A stretch of DNA of 64,000 bases from Firm-04 sp045627405 (GTDB taxonomy: Bacteria; Bacillota; Clostridia; Oscillospirales; Ruminococcaceae): assembly GCA_045627405.1 (NCBI GenBank), contig JAZQNP010000086.1, positions 1 through 64,000 of the forward strand, read 5' to 3'. The position numbers and the translations under genes are program-made. Each line of letters begins with the position of its first letter. Positions within the stretch are counted from its first letter, which is position 1. Shown here one piece after another: positions 9,601-17,702 of this stretch. The notes beneath the pieces were generated by a model. The model saw nothing but the letters and a program-made list of their open reading frames with translations. It had not been told where the DNA came from and made no database searches.

Positions 9601-12600
9601 CACCGGTCAGATAGATATTCGTATCCGGTTCCATCTGTGCGGCATCAGCAGTCTCTTCTGTCACCGTCAGCGTCACTGTAATCTGCTCCGTCTTGCCGCC
9701 GGCATCCGTCAGCACGCAAAGATAGCTCTGTATTCCGACAGCAGAAGTATCGGGTATATATACCGTGTCCGTTGCGCCGTCAATCGCTGTCTGCGTTTCC
9801 CCGTCCGTCAGATACCACTGTGCGGTCAGTCCCACGCCGCAGCCAAGCACATACAGAACCGTCTGCGCATGCTGCTCAGCCGTGACCTCCGGATTCGTCC
9901 AGCGGAAAATCAACGGCTCATCGCAAAGTGAAATCGGCTGACTTAAATTTTCCAGTGCCGGAATCTCATCGAGCGTGCAGATCCATGTACCCTCCGGACA
10001 GGCATCCGGATCAATCGAAACTGCCGCTTCCGACAGCACTGCCGCGATACATCCGCTCAGACTGCCCTTTGCAAGCGACTGTGCAGATTCCAGACCGACA
10101 AATCCGATCTGGCTCTCCGAAAACGCATTCTGCGGCACATCCGTCACGAGCGGAAATTGCAGTCCGCCCGCATAGACACCGGCAAAGCTGCGGTAGCTAA
10201 GCTCTCTGAGCGAATCAAACGATACCGCATCCCGACCGTTCCCGATCGGAAATCCGAAAAACGCGTTGGTACTGACCTTTGTGATCTTCGTATAATCCAG
10301 TTCAACCGCAATGTCCGATGCCATATTGCCGATTGCCAGTGCGTTCGCGGAGATCTCTGAAACACCCGGAAGCTGCAACAGCTTCAATCCGGAACACCCG
10401 CTGAACACCGTAGACGGCAGCACCGTGATCCGCTCCGGCAGAGATACGCGCAGCAAGCTTCTGTCACCGGAAAACGCGCCTTCTCCGAGCGTTTCCAATG
10501 TATCCAGACACAATCTGCCCTGCCATTCAGTGCAGCCTGCAAATGCAGAATTTCCGATTGCTGTCACTTTCGTGAAATCACATTCGAGCAGTGTCATCGC
10601 GGAACAGTTCAGAAATGCCTCATCACTTATGCGCACCGCATCGGGAGCTGTCACCGTCTGCAACGATCCGCAGCTCTTGCAGACCGAAGCAGGCAGCTTG
10701 GCAATGCCGTCCAGATGAACGGATACCAGCGATGCACATGCTGCAAATGCAGATTCTCCGATTTCATCCAGTCGGTCTGCCATCGTCACAGAGGTGAGCT
10801 GAGGACAGCCTGCAAAGGCTTTCTCACCGATCTTCCTTGCGCCCGGTGCATAAACAGTTTGCAGCACGCTGCATTCAGAAAATGCACCGTCTCCGACTGT
10901 CTCCACATTCTCCGAGAGAATGATCTGTTTTGTATAGTGATTTCCCGCAAACGCATCTGCTGCGATTGCCGTGATCTTCTCCCCGTTCACAGAATCCGGC
11001 ACAGTAAGCTGCTGTGCCACACCACGGTACTGCAACAGTGTGTGATCTTCCACTGCAAACGCATCCGCGATGTCCTTTCCGCCGATCATATAGACCGCCT
11101 CCGACACACGGCTCGTCACATAACCCGTGCGTGCCGCGACTGCAAGCAGTACCGTCGTCTCCGTCAGACAGATCGGCTCACAATAAAGAATGCCGTTCTC
11201 CGGCGAGGGTTCCGTACCGTCGGTGGTATAATAAATCTGCACATCCTCCGTCTCGCAGGAAAGCTCCACCTCAACCTGCACACCGTAATTGCCGGCGTCC
11301 ACGGAATATACCGGTGCCATGCAAATACCGTCATTCCACTGAAAATCGCGCATGGAAACAAGACCCCAGCCGAAGGTTTCGTCAAAGCCCTCATCCCCAA
11401 GGTCCGCTGCATTGCTTTGTAGCAGTGCCTCTGCTCTGCGCGGCGTCAGATCCTTGTCATATGTACGCAGCAGCGCGCAGCACGCTGCTACATGCGGTGT
11501 CGCCATACTGGTGCCGTTCCAGCTTTCCAGCGTCTCGGTGTCACCGGTCACATAGCTCACAATGCCGACACCCGGCGCGACAACGTCCAGCATTCTGCCG
11601 TAATTGGAAAAAAGTGCAAGCTCCATATCGGCATCCACTGCGCCGACTGTAATGCTCTCCGCAATGCCGCCCGGATAATAATATGCCGCATCATCGGCAT
11701 TGTTGCCCGCAGCCGCACAACAGATCACATTGTTTTCTTCCGCAATGGAAATCGCCTCGATTTCCAGCGGGCTGACGCCCAGTCCGCCGAAGCTCATATT
11801 GATGACATCTGCACCCTGCTCAATCGAGTACACAATGCCGAGATAAATCTGTTCGTCTGCCGCAGAGCCGTTCAGGTCAAACACCTTGACCGGCAGAATC
11901 TTCACATTCTCCGGTGTCAGCTCGCAGATCGTACCGGAGCAGTGCGTGCCGTGACCGTAATCATCATCCGCACTGTCATCACCCGAATCCGAGTAATTGA
12001 CACCGCCGTCCAGCACTCTGCCGTCAAAGAGCGTCGGTACCATGTTAATACCGGTATCGACAACCGAAACAATGACCTCAGGCAGAAGTTCCGCATTCAG
12101 ATAAGTGCTGATGAAATCCTCTATGCCGATCACATCTGCACCCCATGTGTTATAGGTGTGCGTCTGTGTATCGTTTATCTCCGCACCCGTGAGAAATGCA
12201 GTCTCCGCAGCGGTTTCAATCTGCACGCGATGAGAGGGCTGAACGTATATCACATTCGTATCTTCCAGAAACTTCTGATACGCAGTATAAGCCTCCGCAG
12301 CAGTCCCGTACTGCAAAATATGCAGGTGATTATATCCCTCGGCTGCCGATTCGGCTCCGTAAGTCTCAATACTGCCCGCCGCCTTGACAATCAGCCGCGC
12401 AGTCTGAAATTCATTGGTCAGCGTCACGGTATTGCCGGTCTGCGAATAAGTAAAACCGTATGCCTCAGCCGCCTCATAAAACGGCGTGTACAGAGCGTCC
12501 GATTCTCCGGAACCGGATCGCTTCGGCAGCGTACCGGTTTGCAGCATCAGTTCGCCGTCCTGCACGGAAAGATCCCCGACCGTTCCGTCTGTCAGCTCGC

Positions 12601-12820
12601 CGTCCGCCGTCAGCACGCCTGTCTCTGTGTCAAATTCCAGCGAATCATAAAACTCTTTGCCGCTGTCAGATGCAGTCAAGCCCTGCACGCGCTGTGCAAA
12701 TTCCGAGAGTGAAACCGCATTTTCCGGTTTCTCTGCTGCAAACACAGGAAAATTAGCCGCTGCCGGCTGCACAAGCATCACCGCACCCGTCAGCAAACCT
12801 GCAATGCGTTTCGTGTTCAT
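6608..12820 (-). CDS. Giant secreted subtilase with BspA-type leucine-rich repeats and C-terminal dockerin
   Basis: This 2070-residue exported protein starts with a signal peptide (cleavage near residue 29) and a propeptide region. The S8 peptidase domain has Asp255 (VVDTGI), His290 (GHGTH), oxyanion Asn in AAGNN, and Ser438 (GTSMATPHV). A chitobiase-like C-terminal module (about 520-570) and a run of BspA/LRR_5 repeats (about 610-860) follow. Several modules then recur with the pattern 'ITV..DGT.LTEG.DY', alternating with pre-peptidase-C-like jelly rolls. The last 65 residues are a type-I dockerin with two calcium loops (DLNGDGACTMAD and DWNSDQMLDARD). It is therefore likely cellulosome- or scaffold-attached. 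AAAAAAGGGGATTTTTC precedes the ATG. Confidence 0.93.
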   Translation of the reverse strand: MNTKRIAGLLTGAVMLVQPAAANFPVFAAEKPENAVSLSEFAQRVQGLTASDSGKEFYDSLEFDTETGVLTADGELTDGTVGDLSVQDGELMLQTGTLPKRSGSGESDALYTPFYEAAEAYGFTYSQTGNTVTLTNEFQTARLIVKAAGSIETYGAESAAEGYNHLHILQYGTAAEAYTAYQKFLEDTNVIYVQPSHRVQIETAAETAFLTGAEINDTQTHTYNTWGADVIGIEDFISTYLNAELLPEVIVSVVDTGINMVPTLFDGRVLDGGVNYSDSGDDSADDDYGHGTHCSGTICELTPENVKILPVKVFDLNGSAADEQIYLGIVYSIEQGADVINMSFGGLGVSPLEIEAISIAEENNVICCAAAGNNADDAAYYYPGGIAESITVGAVDADMELALFSNYGRMLDVVAPGVGIVSYVTGDTETLESWNGTSMATPHVAACCALLRTYDKDLTPRRAEALLQSNAADLGDEGFDETFGWGLVSMRDFQWNDGICMAPVYSVDAGNYGVQVEVELSCETEDVQIYYTTDGTEPSPENGILYCEPICLTETTVLLAVAARTGYVTSRVSEAVYMIGGKDIADAFAVEDHTLLQYRGVAQQLTVPDSVNGEKITAIAADAFAGNHYTKQIILSENVETVGDGAFSECSVLQTVYAPGARKIGEKAFAGCPQLTSVTMADRLDEIGESAFAACASLVSVHLDGIAKLPASVCKSCGSLQTVTAPDAVRISDEAFLNCSAMTLLECDFTKVTAIGNSAFAGCTEWQGRLCLDTLETLGEGAFSGDRSLLRVSLPERITVLPSTVFSGCSGLKLLQLPGVSEISANALAIGNMASDIAVELDYTKITKVSTNAFFGFPIGNGRDAVSFDSLRELSYRSFAGVYAGGLQFPLVTDVPQNAFSESQIGFVGLESAQSLAKGSLSGCIAAVLSEAAVSIDPDACPEGTWICTLDEIPALENLSQPISLCDEPLIFRWTNPEVTAEQHAQTVLYVLGCGVGLTAQWYLTDGETQTAIDGATDTVYIPDTSAVGIQSYLCVLTDAGGKTEQITVTLTVTEETADAAQMEPDTNIYLTGADAVQYTIVPAASGDYTLTAETGAPLAGMLTDAAGRTVGDFSHAGFTDSMTVSLLEGARYTLQAKPMWSSAYALLLTDSSEERTPLSACTVTITGGGSREYEAAFAPAVTVTAPDGTLLTADEDYTVQVVQHNQSCTVSVFGIGAYCGYAERQLTVYPRISADTAVPVSIRSSGDTSVYAFVPLASGTYYFYASYGEGYADEMNAYYRNGSYSAGSLYANLRTSCVVSDRPDGLGTTLAVSSYNAYTGYYFYNSVELNAGQTYYFLCGGGSAAEYSLVVTQTPREIRRASVTGDLYGFYQSGKFVYPAITVSWNGTELTEGKDYQLIYINNDAPGQATLMIAGKGLYCGTLSKQFLIDYQPSKLSGQEIAVGETASVSCSTKRAEVLYFTVDTGDAETARYRVINERTSGGPMKYVLYAYSAQGKFFSQMTAISGQTDDYALKSGTYCIVVYRQYANVVSGANFTVVMPYELDQAELTIGDMPYTGTEVYPPITVTAADGTLLTEGRDYIVSYPERHTLFGETRVVLRATNRSYGTCTGYFEIYVDLPEDAPEITVGSHTAVLTLDDRLAFYKLTAETETTYTLASSDVMNIVLRVFSPEAELLAQDYGNQTKSVSFTVPAGETRYLMLKFNSNDRSGTMHFQLETALRLLTDCEVVSEHVYYTGERVLPQVTFTDGDYTLQEGVDYTLRYTDNDERIGTATANYIGMGDYFGTCDVTYYIVAESLPELESESFAPYPIVLDTVYMPSADLEHDYVVARYTAGLDDSMKLSVYNAACSLSVQRYDSSGAFAESVFIELNAMQASGEMTFDLAAGETCYLLFSAQNISNYNQSFRFMLTDPGCPDFKTVNDTEHGVTYRVFSAMNYAEVYKLNTSLSEITLLPEISGVPVSFVPEGLFTRIPDTSVVYGYAGCAAAEYADTYLFAYEEVSAETETAGDLNGDGACTMADAVLLSHILSEHAAVSVQPWQLVRADWNSDQMLDARDLSSMLRYLAGETA

Positions 12821-12858
12821 GAAAAATCCCCTTTTTTCTTTGAATCATATGGATGCTG

Positions 12859-15141
12859 TCACCCGATATTGCCGTTCCAGTCTGCAATCCGCGCTTTCAT
12901 TTCGTCTACGGCAAGAATGCCGTACGCAAAGCCCTTGCGCACCAGCTCTGCCGGTACATATTCATCATATTTTTCAAACAGCGGAATCTCATTCGGATAA
13001 ACGAGATCAATCGGGTCAAATTCCTTTGCTGCTTCCTCTGCAAGCACCGCAAAAAACTGTTCTTTGGATGCTTTCATTTTAAATGTCAGAAAATACGGAC
13101 GGGACGGAGACAAGCCCGAAAGCCCCAGCCGCTCTGCACATTTCACCTTGATGAACCGCTCCATCGCAAGGAACGCATAGCTGCCAAGCCACGGAAACAA
13201 CGCCCACATCTCACCGCCCATGCAGATCAGCGGCTCGGTCACCAGACCGCAGTTTTCCGCTGTGTGCCGCGCCAGTGCCAGCCGCGCCGCAGCATTCTGC
13301 ATCAGATACGGATACTGCTGCTCCTCGCGCAAAACCTGCCGCATCCGTTCGAGAATCTTCGTTTGAATATCACCCGGACAGTCTCCGAAATACGCCGGCA
13401 CTTTGCCCTTCACCATCGTGCAGTAGACAAGATGCCGGTCAAAATCCACCTCATCCACAACCCACACATGCCCTGCAATCGCAATCTTCTCTCCCGCCGG
13501 CGGCGGCTGCACGATTGTGCCGATCTCCTGCGATTCGCTGCGCACGGTAAACTCTTCGCTTTCCTGAAACACTGCGTAAAACCGGAACTGATTGACCACG
13601 CGCTCTCCTGCCAGTCCGACGATCAACCCGCCGCGCTCCGTCTGCTGAATATGCTCCTTTGCAATCAGATGCCGCAGCAAAATGCGGTAATCTTCCTGCG
13701 TAATCCGATAAAACGGCTGCAATTTCAGCACACGTCCTGCAAGCTGCGCAGGCGTCATTTCCCCGCACGCTGCCAGCGTACTCAGTGTCTGATGATAGAG
13801 CAGACTGTACGGCAGTCTGTCCAGCTTCGGCGGCTCCACCCATTTCTCTTCCGCATAAAGCTGCACCAGCGCGATGCCCTGCAACAGCTTCCACGGCACT
13901 GTATCGGGCAGCATTGCCCGCGCCTCCGGCTCATCCTCGCGGATGACAAACCACATCTCCGGCGGCAGTCCGCGCCTTCCGGTTCTGCCCATGCGCTGCA
14001 AAAAAGATGATACCGTGAACGGCGCATCCAGTTGAAATGCCCGTTCCAGCTTTCCGATGTCGATGCCCAGTTCCAGTGTTGCCGTCGTTACAGTCGTCAG
14101 CGTCCGGGTTTCATCCTTCATGATCTCCTCCGCGCTCTCCCGGAATGCTGCCGACAAATTGCCATGGTGAATCAGAAATCTGTCCGGCTCCCGGTTCACT
14201 TCGCAGTATTGCCGCAAAGAAGTTGTCACCGCCTCACATTCCTCGCGGGAATTGACAAACACCAGACATTTCTTTCCGCGCGTGTGCGAGAAAATATAGC
14301 CGTATCCCGCGTCGGCATTCTGCGGCGGCACATCGGTTTCCGGTTCCGGCATTTCCGGCATTTCATTGAGATTCAGTCCGTAGAAATCATTGAACAATTC
14401 CAGCATAGCAGGCTGTTCGGCATTTTCCGCCGCCTGTGTGTTCATCACATAAAAATGCTCCATCGACAGCCGCCATGTGCTTTTTTCTGCCTGAACTTTC
14501 GGAATCAGCGTTTTCCGTCCGGAGCCGACCGCCAGATATGCACCGGTTTTTTCCGGATCCCCGATTGTCGCGGAGAGTCCGATTCTGCGCGGATTGGCTC
14601 CCGACATATCCGAAAGGCGTTCAATCAGACAGAGCGTCTGTCCGCCGCGGTCGCCGCGCAAAAGCGAATGCACTTCGTCAATGATGATAAACCGCAGATC
14701 GTGAAACAGCTTCGGCACCGCCATATGCTTGTGCAGCAGCAGAGCTTCCAGCGATTCCGGCGTGATCTGCAAGATGCCGCCCGGATGCTTCAAAAGCTTT
14801 GTCTTTTGCGACTGCGGTACATCGCCGTGCCACCGCCAAACAGGGATGTCGGTATCCTCACACAGCGCGGTCAGGCGGTCAAACTGATCGTTGATCAGTG
14901 CTTTCAGCGGCGCGATGTAGATCGCACCGACCGATGCCGGCGGGTCCTCAGACAGCATTGTCAGAACCGGAAAAAACGCCGCTTCGGTCTTGCCCGCTGC
15001 CGTCGATGCAGTCAGCAGGACATTGTGTTCTGTGTTGAAAATCGCATCCGCTGCCGCGACCTGCACCGCTCTGAGCTTCTGCCAGCCGCTTCGGTATATA
15101 TATTCCTGTATGAATGGCGCGTACCGTTCAAATGCATTCAT
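12859..15141 (-). CDS. DEAD/DEAH superfamily-2 helicase, Lhr/BrxHI-like
   Basis: This 760-residue ATP-dependent helicase has motif I ASTAAGKT (45-52), motif Ia APLKALINDQ, motif II DEVH (155-158), motif III SAT (190-192) and motif VI QRMGRTGRRG. The extended C-terminal half contains a winged-helix-like region, as in Lhr-type enzymes. The true ATG follows AAAAAGGTGACGCTT; a GTG three codons upstream lies in that ribosome-binding site. In related Firmicutes I recall such a helicase beside a TerB-N protein and a DUF2791 ATPase. Here those partners lie 2.5 kb upstream on the same strand, separated by four genes. The subtilase gene follows after 38 bases. Confidence 0.88.
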   Translation of the reverse strand: MNAFERYAPFIQEYIYRSGWQKLRAVQVAAADAIFNTEHNVLLTASTAAGKTEAAFFPVLTMLSEDPPASVGAIYIAPLKALINDQFDRLTALCEDTDIPVWRWHGDVPQSQKTKLLKHPGGILQITPESLEALLLHKHMAVPKLFHDLRFIIIDEVHSLLRGDRGGQTLCLIERLSDMSGANPRRIGLSATIGDPEKTGAYLAVGSGRKTLIPKVQAEKSTWRLSMEHFYVMNTQAAENAEQPAMLELFNDFYGLNLNEMPEMPEPETDVPPQNADAGYGYIFSHTRGKKCLVFVNSREECEAVTTSLRQYCEVNREPDRFLIHHGNLSAAFRESAEEIMKDETRTLTTVTTATLELGIDIGKLERAFQLDAPFTVSSFLQRMGRTGRRGLPPEMWFVIREDEPEARAMLPDTVPWKLLQGIALVQLYAEEKWVEPPKLDRLPYSLLYHQTLSTLAACGEMTPAQLAGRVLKLQPFYRITQEDYRILLRHLIAKEHIQQTERGGLIVGLAGERVVNQFRFYAVFQESEEFTVRSESQEIGTIVQPPPAGEKIAIAGHVWVVDEVDFDRHLVYCTMVKGKVPAYFGDCPGDIQTKILERMRQVLREEQQYPYLMQNAAARLALARHTAENCGLVTEPLICMGGEMWALFPWLGSYAFLAMERFIKVKCAERLGLSGLSPSRPYFLTFKMKASKEQFFAVLAEEAAKEFDPIDLVYPNEIPLFEKYDEYVPAELVRKGFAYGILAVDEMKARIADWNGNIG

Positions 15142-15156
15142 AAGCGTCACCTTTTT

Positions 15157-15172
15157 ACGATAAACGATAAAT
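15157..15172. repeat. Operator-like half of a 16-bp perfect inverted repeat (proximal to helicase)
   Basis: The sequence is the exact reverse complement of 15238-15253. Each arm contains a 7-bp tandem repeat of the TTATCGT type. This copy ends 15 bases before the helicase start codon, in its leader. Confidence 0.6.
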
Positions 15173-15237
15173 ATTCTTCGTTTAATATAAATAACTGTGC
15201 CTGCGAAATCGTCATGCCGACTGTGCAGACGTACAAA

Positions 15238-15253
15238 ATTTATCGTTTATCGT
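15238..15253. repeat. Operator-like half of a 16-bp perfect inverted repeat (proximal to DUF2975 gene)
   Basis: This copy, containing TATCGTTTATCGT, ends 10 bases upstream of the -35 of the DUF2975-XRE promoter. Two identical opposed copies 65 bases apart in a divergent intergenic region look like binding sites for a regulator, perhaps the XRE protein encoded at 15832. Confidence 0.6.
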
Positions 15254-15263
15254 TAATTTTTAG

Positions 15264-15292
15264 TTGACAATCGTAATATCCCGTGCTATAAT
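15264..15292 (+). promoter_or_regulatory. Sigma-A promoter of the DUF2975-XRE operon
   Basis: TTGACA (15264-15269) and TATAAT (15287-15292) are both perfect and 17 bases apart, just downstream of the palindromic arm. Confidence 0.88.
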
Positions 15293-15345
15293 AGCGTAGG
15301 CAGAGAGAGGAACGGCTCTGCAAATTGATTCACGGAGGAAATCAT

Positions 15346-15822
15346 ATGAGTAAGGATCAAATCATCCGCAATCTCAAAAGGGGCGGTATCTGCTTTGCAA
15401 TCATTTGCTTCATCATGCTGCTGATCAATCTCTACGGCGCGGTCGCCGTGCTTGGGTTGGAATCGTATTCCCGGATGCAGGCAGGGACGCGGTTTCAGGC
15501 GGTCGAAATCTGCACCGCATTCCTGCTCAATGCATTGAGTCTGCTGCTTGCAGGGCTGATGTTTGTGCGCATTGCAAAAGACAGCCGCCCGTTCACTGAG
15601 AAAAATGTCCATACAGTCCGCAATATCGGCATCCTGTTTCTGCTGAGTGCGATGATTCCGGCTCTCGCCGGCAATATCGCAACCGGATTTGCCATATTCG
15701 GAAAGATGGCACAGCAGTTCATCAGACCGAACGAGATCATCGAAGGACTGCTGCTGCTGTTCCTTGCGTATATCATGCACTACGGTTCCCTGCTCCAACA
15801 GGAATCCGACGAAACACTGTGA
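15346..15822 (+). CDS. DUF2975-type integral membrane protein
   Basis: This 158-residue protein has four hydrophobic segments, with a cytoplasmic basic N terminus (MSKDQIIRNLKRGG) and recurring polar turns such as KDSRPFTEKNVHTVRNIG between helices two and three. The pattern and its coupling to a short XRE regulator are typical of DUF2975. ACGGAGGAAATCAT directly precedes the ATG. The regulator starts 9 bases after the stop. Function is unknown; such pairs may act as membrane-coupled transcription switches, which is inference. Confidence 0.82.
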   Translation: MSKDQIIRNLKRGGICFAIICFIMLLINLYGAVAVLGLESYSRMQAGTRFQAVEICTAFLLNALSLLLAGLMFVRIAKDSRPFTEKNVHTVRNIGILFLLSAMIPALAGNIATGFAIFGKMAQQFIRPNEIIEGLLLLFLAYIMHYGSLLQQESDETL

Positions 15823-15831
15823 GGTGCGCAT

Positions 15832-16041
15832 ATGGCTATTATTCTACGACTTGACCGCGTGATGGCAGACAGAAAAATGAGCCTCAATGAGCTGAGCGAA
15901 AAGGTCGGCGTAAGCAACGTCAACCTCTCCAAGCTCAAAACCGGCAAGGTCAGTGCTATCCGCTTCTCCACACTCAATGCTATCTGCACCGCACTGCACT
16001 GTCAGCCGGGCGATATTCTCGAATTCACAGAAGATATTTGA
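15832..16041 (+). CDS. XRE-family helix-turn-helix regulator (YozG-like)
   Basis: This 69-residue single-domain Cro/C1-type DNA-binding protein carries an N-terminal strand MAIILRLDRVMADRKM, a HTH around LNELSEKVGVSNVNLSKLKTG, and the C-terminal CQPGDILEF typical of the YozG group. It is the second gene of the DUF2975 operon. It is the natural candidate to bind the inverted repeats upstream of its own operon. Confidence 0.9.
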   Translation: MAIILRLDRVMADRKMSLNELSEKVGVSNVNLSKLKTGKVSAIRFSTLNAICTALHCQPGDILEFTEDI

Positions 16042-16049
16042 TTTTTTCG

Positions 16050-16079
16050 CTTCCCGCTCCGGTTGTCCGGGGCGGGAAG
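16050..16079. other. Strong stem-loop between convergent genes
   Basis: CTTCCCGC-CCGG pairs with CCGG-GCGGGAAG around TTGT, with one opposed T/G pair. It sits between the XRE gene and the convergent cyclophilin gene. Neither strand has a following U-tract, so it is only a possible bidirectional terminator or RNA-processing stem. Confidence 0.45.
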
Positions 16080-16097
16080 ATCTGTGTCATACCAATC

Positions 16098-16958
16098 TTA
16101 CTCCGCCCGAGATTTTGCGATGCTGCCCGTGATAACCTGTTCCTCATTGCTTTGTACAGATTCAGAAAGAAAGTCGTTCATCATGACCAGAACTCTCGGA
16201 TTGCCGTCTGCATCGTTGCTGAGCATTCTGACCCGTCTCATCACAATCGGTGTATCCGGCGATGACAATGCACCGTCCGAGCCGTAAGAACGCTCTACTT
16301 GCAGGAAGCTGTCTACAACCTCCATGCCCTCTGTCACTTCCCCGAACGCGGCGTAGTTGCCGTCAAGGAAGGAACAGTCGGTATAGCATATGAAAAACTG
16401 ACTCGATGCACTGTCATTCTGCGCACTGCGTGCCATGGAGATTACACCGCGCTGATGTGACAAATTGTTTTCAACGCCGTTCTCAGAAAACTCGCCTTTG
16501 ATCGTCTGATCGCTGCCGCCCATGCCGGTGCCGGTCGGGTCGCCGCCCTGTACCACAAAATCATCTACAACGCGGTGAAAGCACACGCCGTCATAAAAAC
16601 CGTCTTCCACCAGCCAAATGAAATTCGCACAGGTGATCGGTGCAACCTCCGGATACAGTGTAATAACAAATGAATTCGACCGGTCGCTTTCAGATTCCGG
16701 TTCGCGCTGTGTCGTTTCCAAAGATGCTGCACCGGTTGTACCGTCCGCAGAAACAGGGGTCGTGTCTGCTGCCTCTGCGGTTGTTGTGTCATCAGATTCC
16801 GCAGTTGTCGTCTCAGCAGGTGCTGTTGTGTCCGTCAGTTCTTCGGTCACTTCCGTCTTCTCACCGGATTGAACTGCCGCTGTCTGACTTGCATCGACAC
16901 CGCAGCCTGTCAGAAGCAATACAGCAGCTGCGCAGATCCCCATACGTTTCAGTTTCAT
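16098..16958 (-). CDS. Cyclophilin-type peptidyl-prolyl isomerase lipoprotein (second copy)
   Basis: This 286-residue exported lipoprotein has lipobox LLTGC at about residue 19. A linker of about 65 residues rich in Thr, Ala, Glu and Asp leads to a cyclophilin domain. Catalytic-type blocks are FHRVVDDFVVQGGDP and SQFFICYTD, with GEVTEGMEVVDSF near the end. It folds or remodels exported proteins by prolyl isomerisation. It is a close paralogue of the gene just upstream (16982-17659), from which it differs mainly by the inserted linker. GGGGGAG lies about 10 bases before the ATG. Confidence 0.9.
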   Translation of the reverse strand: MKLKRMGICAAAVLLLTGCGVDASQTAAVQSGEKTEVTEELTDTTAPAETTTAESDDTTTAEAADTTPVSADGTTGAASLETTQREPESESDRSNSFVITLYPEVAPITCANFIWLVEDGFYDGVCFHRVVDDFVVQGGDPTGTGMGGSDQTIKGEFSENGVENNLSHQRGVISMARSAQNDSASSQFFICYTDCSFLDGNYAAFGEVTEGMEVVDSFLQVERSYGSDGALSSPDTPIVMRRVRMLSNDADGNPRVLVMMNDFLSESVQSNEEQVITGSIAKSRAE

Positions 16959-16981
16959 AAGTTCGGTCTCCCCCGTATTCC

Positions 16982-17659
16982 TCACTGATTGTCCGACTGA
17001 CTGCTTTCCTGTGTCAGAAATTCCTGCATCGTGAACAGCACGCGCGGATTGCCGTCCGCATCATCCTCCGTCATCACCGCTGTATCAATGATAATGGGCG
17101 TATTGGGCGAGGAAATCGCTCCGTCTCCGCCGAGAGAACGCTCCACCTGCAAAAAGCTGTCCACAACCTCCATGCCCTCCGTCACTTTGCCGAATGCCGC
17201 ATAGCCGCCGTCAAGGAACGCACAATCGGTATAGCAAATAAAGAACTGGCTCGATGCACTGTCCATGCTGATCGAATTACGCGCCATCGAGACAACACCG
17301 CGCTGGTGCGACAGATCGTTCTTTATGCCGTTCTGAGAAAATTCACCCTTGATGGTCTGGTCGCTGCCGCCGGAGCCGTTGCCGAGCGGGTCGCCGCCCT
17401 GTGCCATGAAATTGTCCACAACGCGGTGGAATGTCAGCCCGTCATAAAAGCCCTGTGTCACCAGTGTTTCAAAATTTGTGACGGTAATCGGTGCAATGTC
17501 AGGATACAGTGTCATGACAAATTGCAGGTCACTCAGCGTCTCCGGCATCGGGACAGGCTCATAGTCCACGCCGGCTTTGGAAGAGCCGCAGCCCGCTGCA
17601 CTGACACCCAGCAGCACTGCCGCCGCTGCACAAGCAATCATCTTTTTCAGTTTGATCAT
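16982..17659 (-). CDS. Cyclophilin-type peptidyl-prolyl isomerase lipoprotein (first copy)
   Basis: The 225-residue protein carries a lipoprotein signal (SAAGC) followed almost directly by a cyclophilin domain: FHRVVDNFMAQGGDP, GSGGSDQTIKGEF, SQFFICYTD and GKVTEGMEVVDSF. The start follows AAGGAGAAAAGATT. It lies 43 bases after the BrxD-like ATPase gene and immediately before its paralogue, suggesting one transcript from the TerB-N gene onward. Tandem duplication with linker gain in one copy is the simplest history. Confidence 0.91.
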   Translation of the reverse strand: MIKLKKMIACAAAAVLLGVSAAGCGSSKAGVDYEPVPMPETLSDLQFVMTLYPDIAPITVTNFETLVTQGFYDGLTFHRVVDNFMAQGGDPLGNGSGGSDQTIKGEFSQNGIKNDLSHQRGVVSMARNSISMDSASSQFFICYTDCAFLDGGYAAFGKVTEGMEVVDSFLQVERSLGGDGAISSPNTPIIIDTAVMTEDDADGNPRVLFTMQEFLTQESSQSDNQ

Positions 17660-17702
17660 AATCTTTTCTCCTTAAATCATTCTGATATATCGAATCACAA
17701 TT

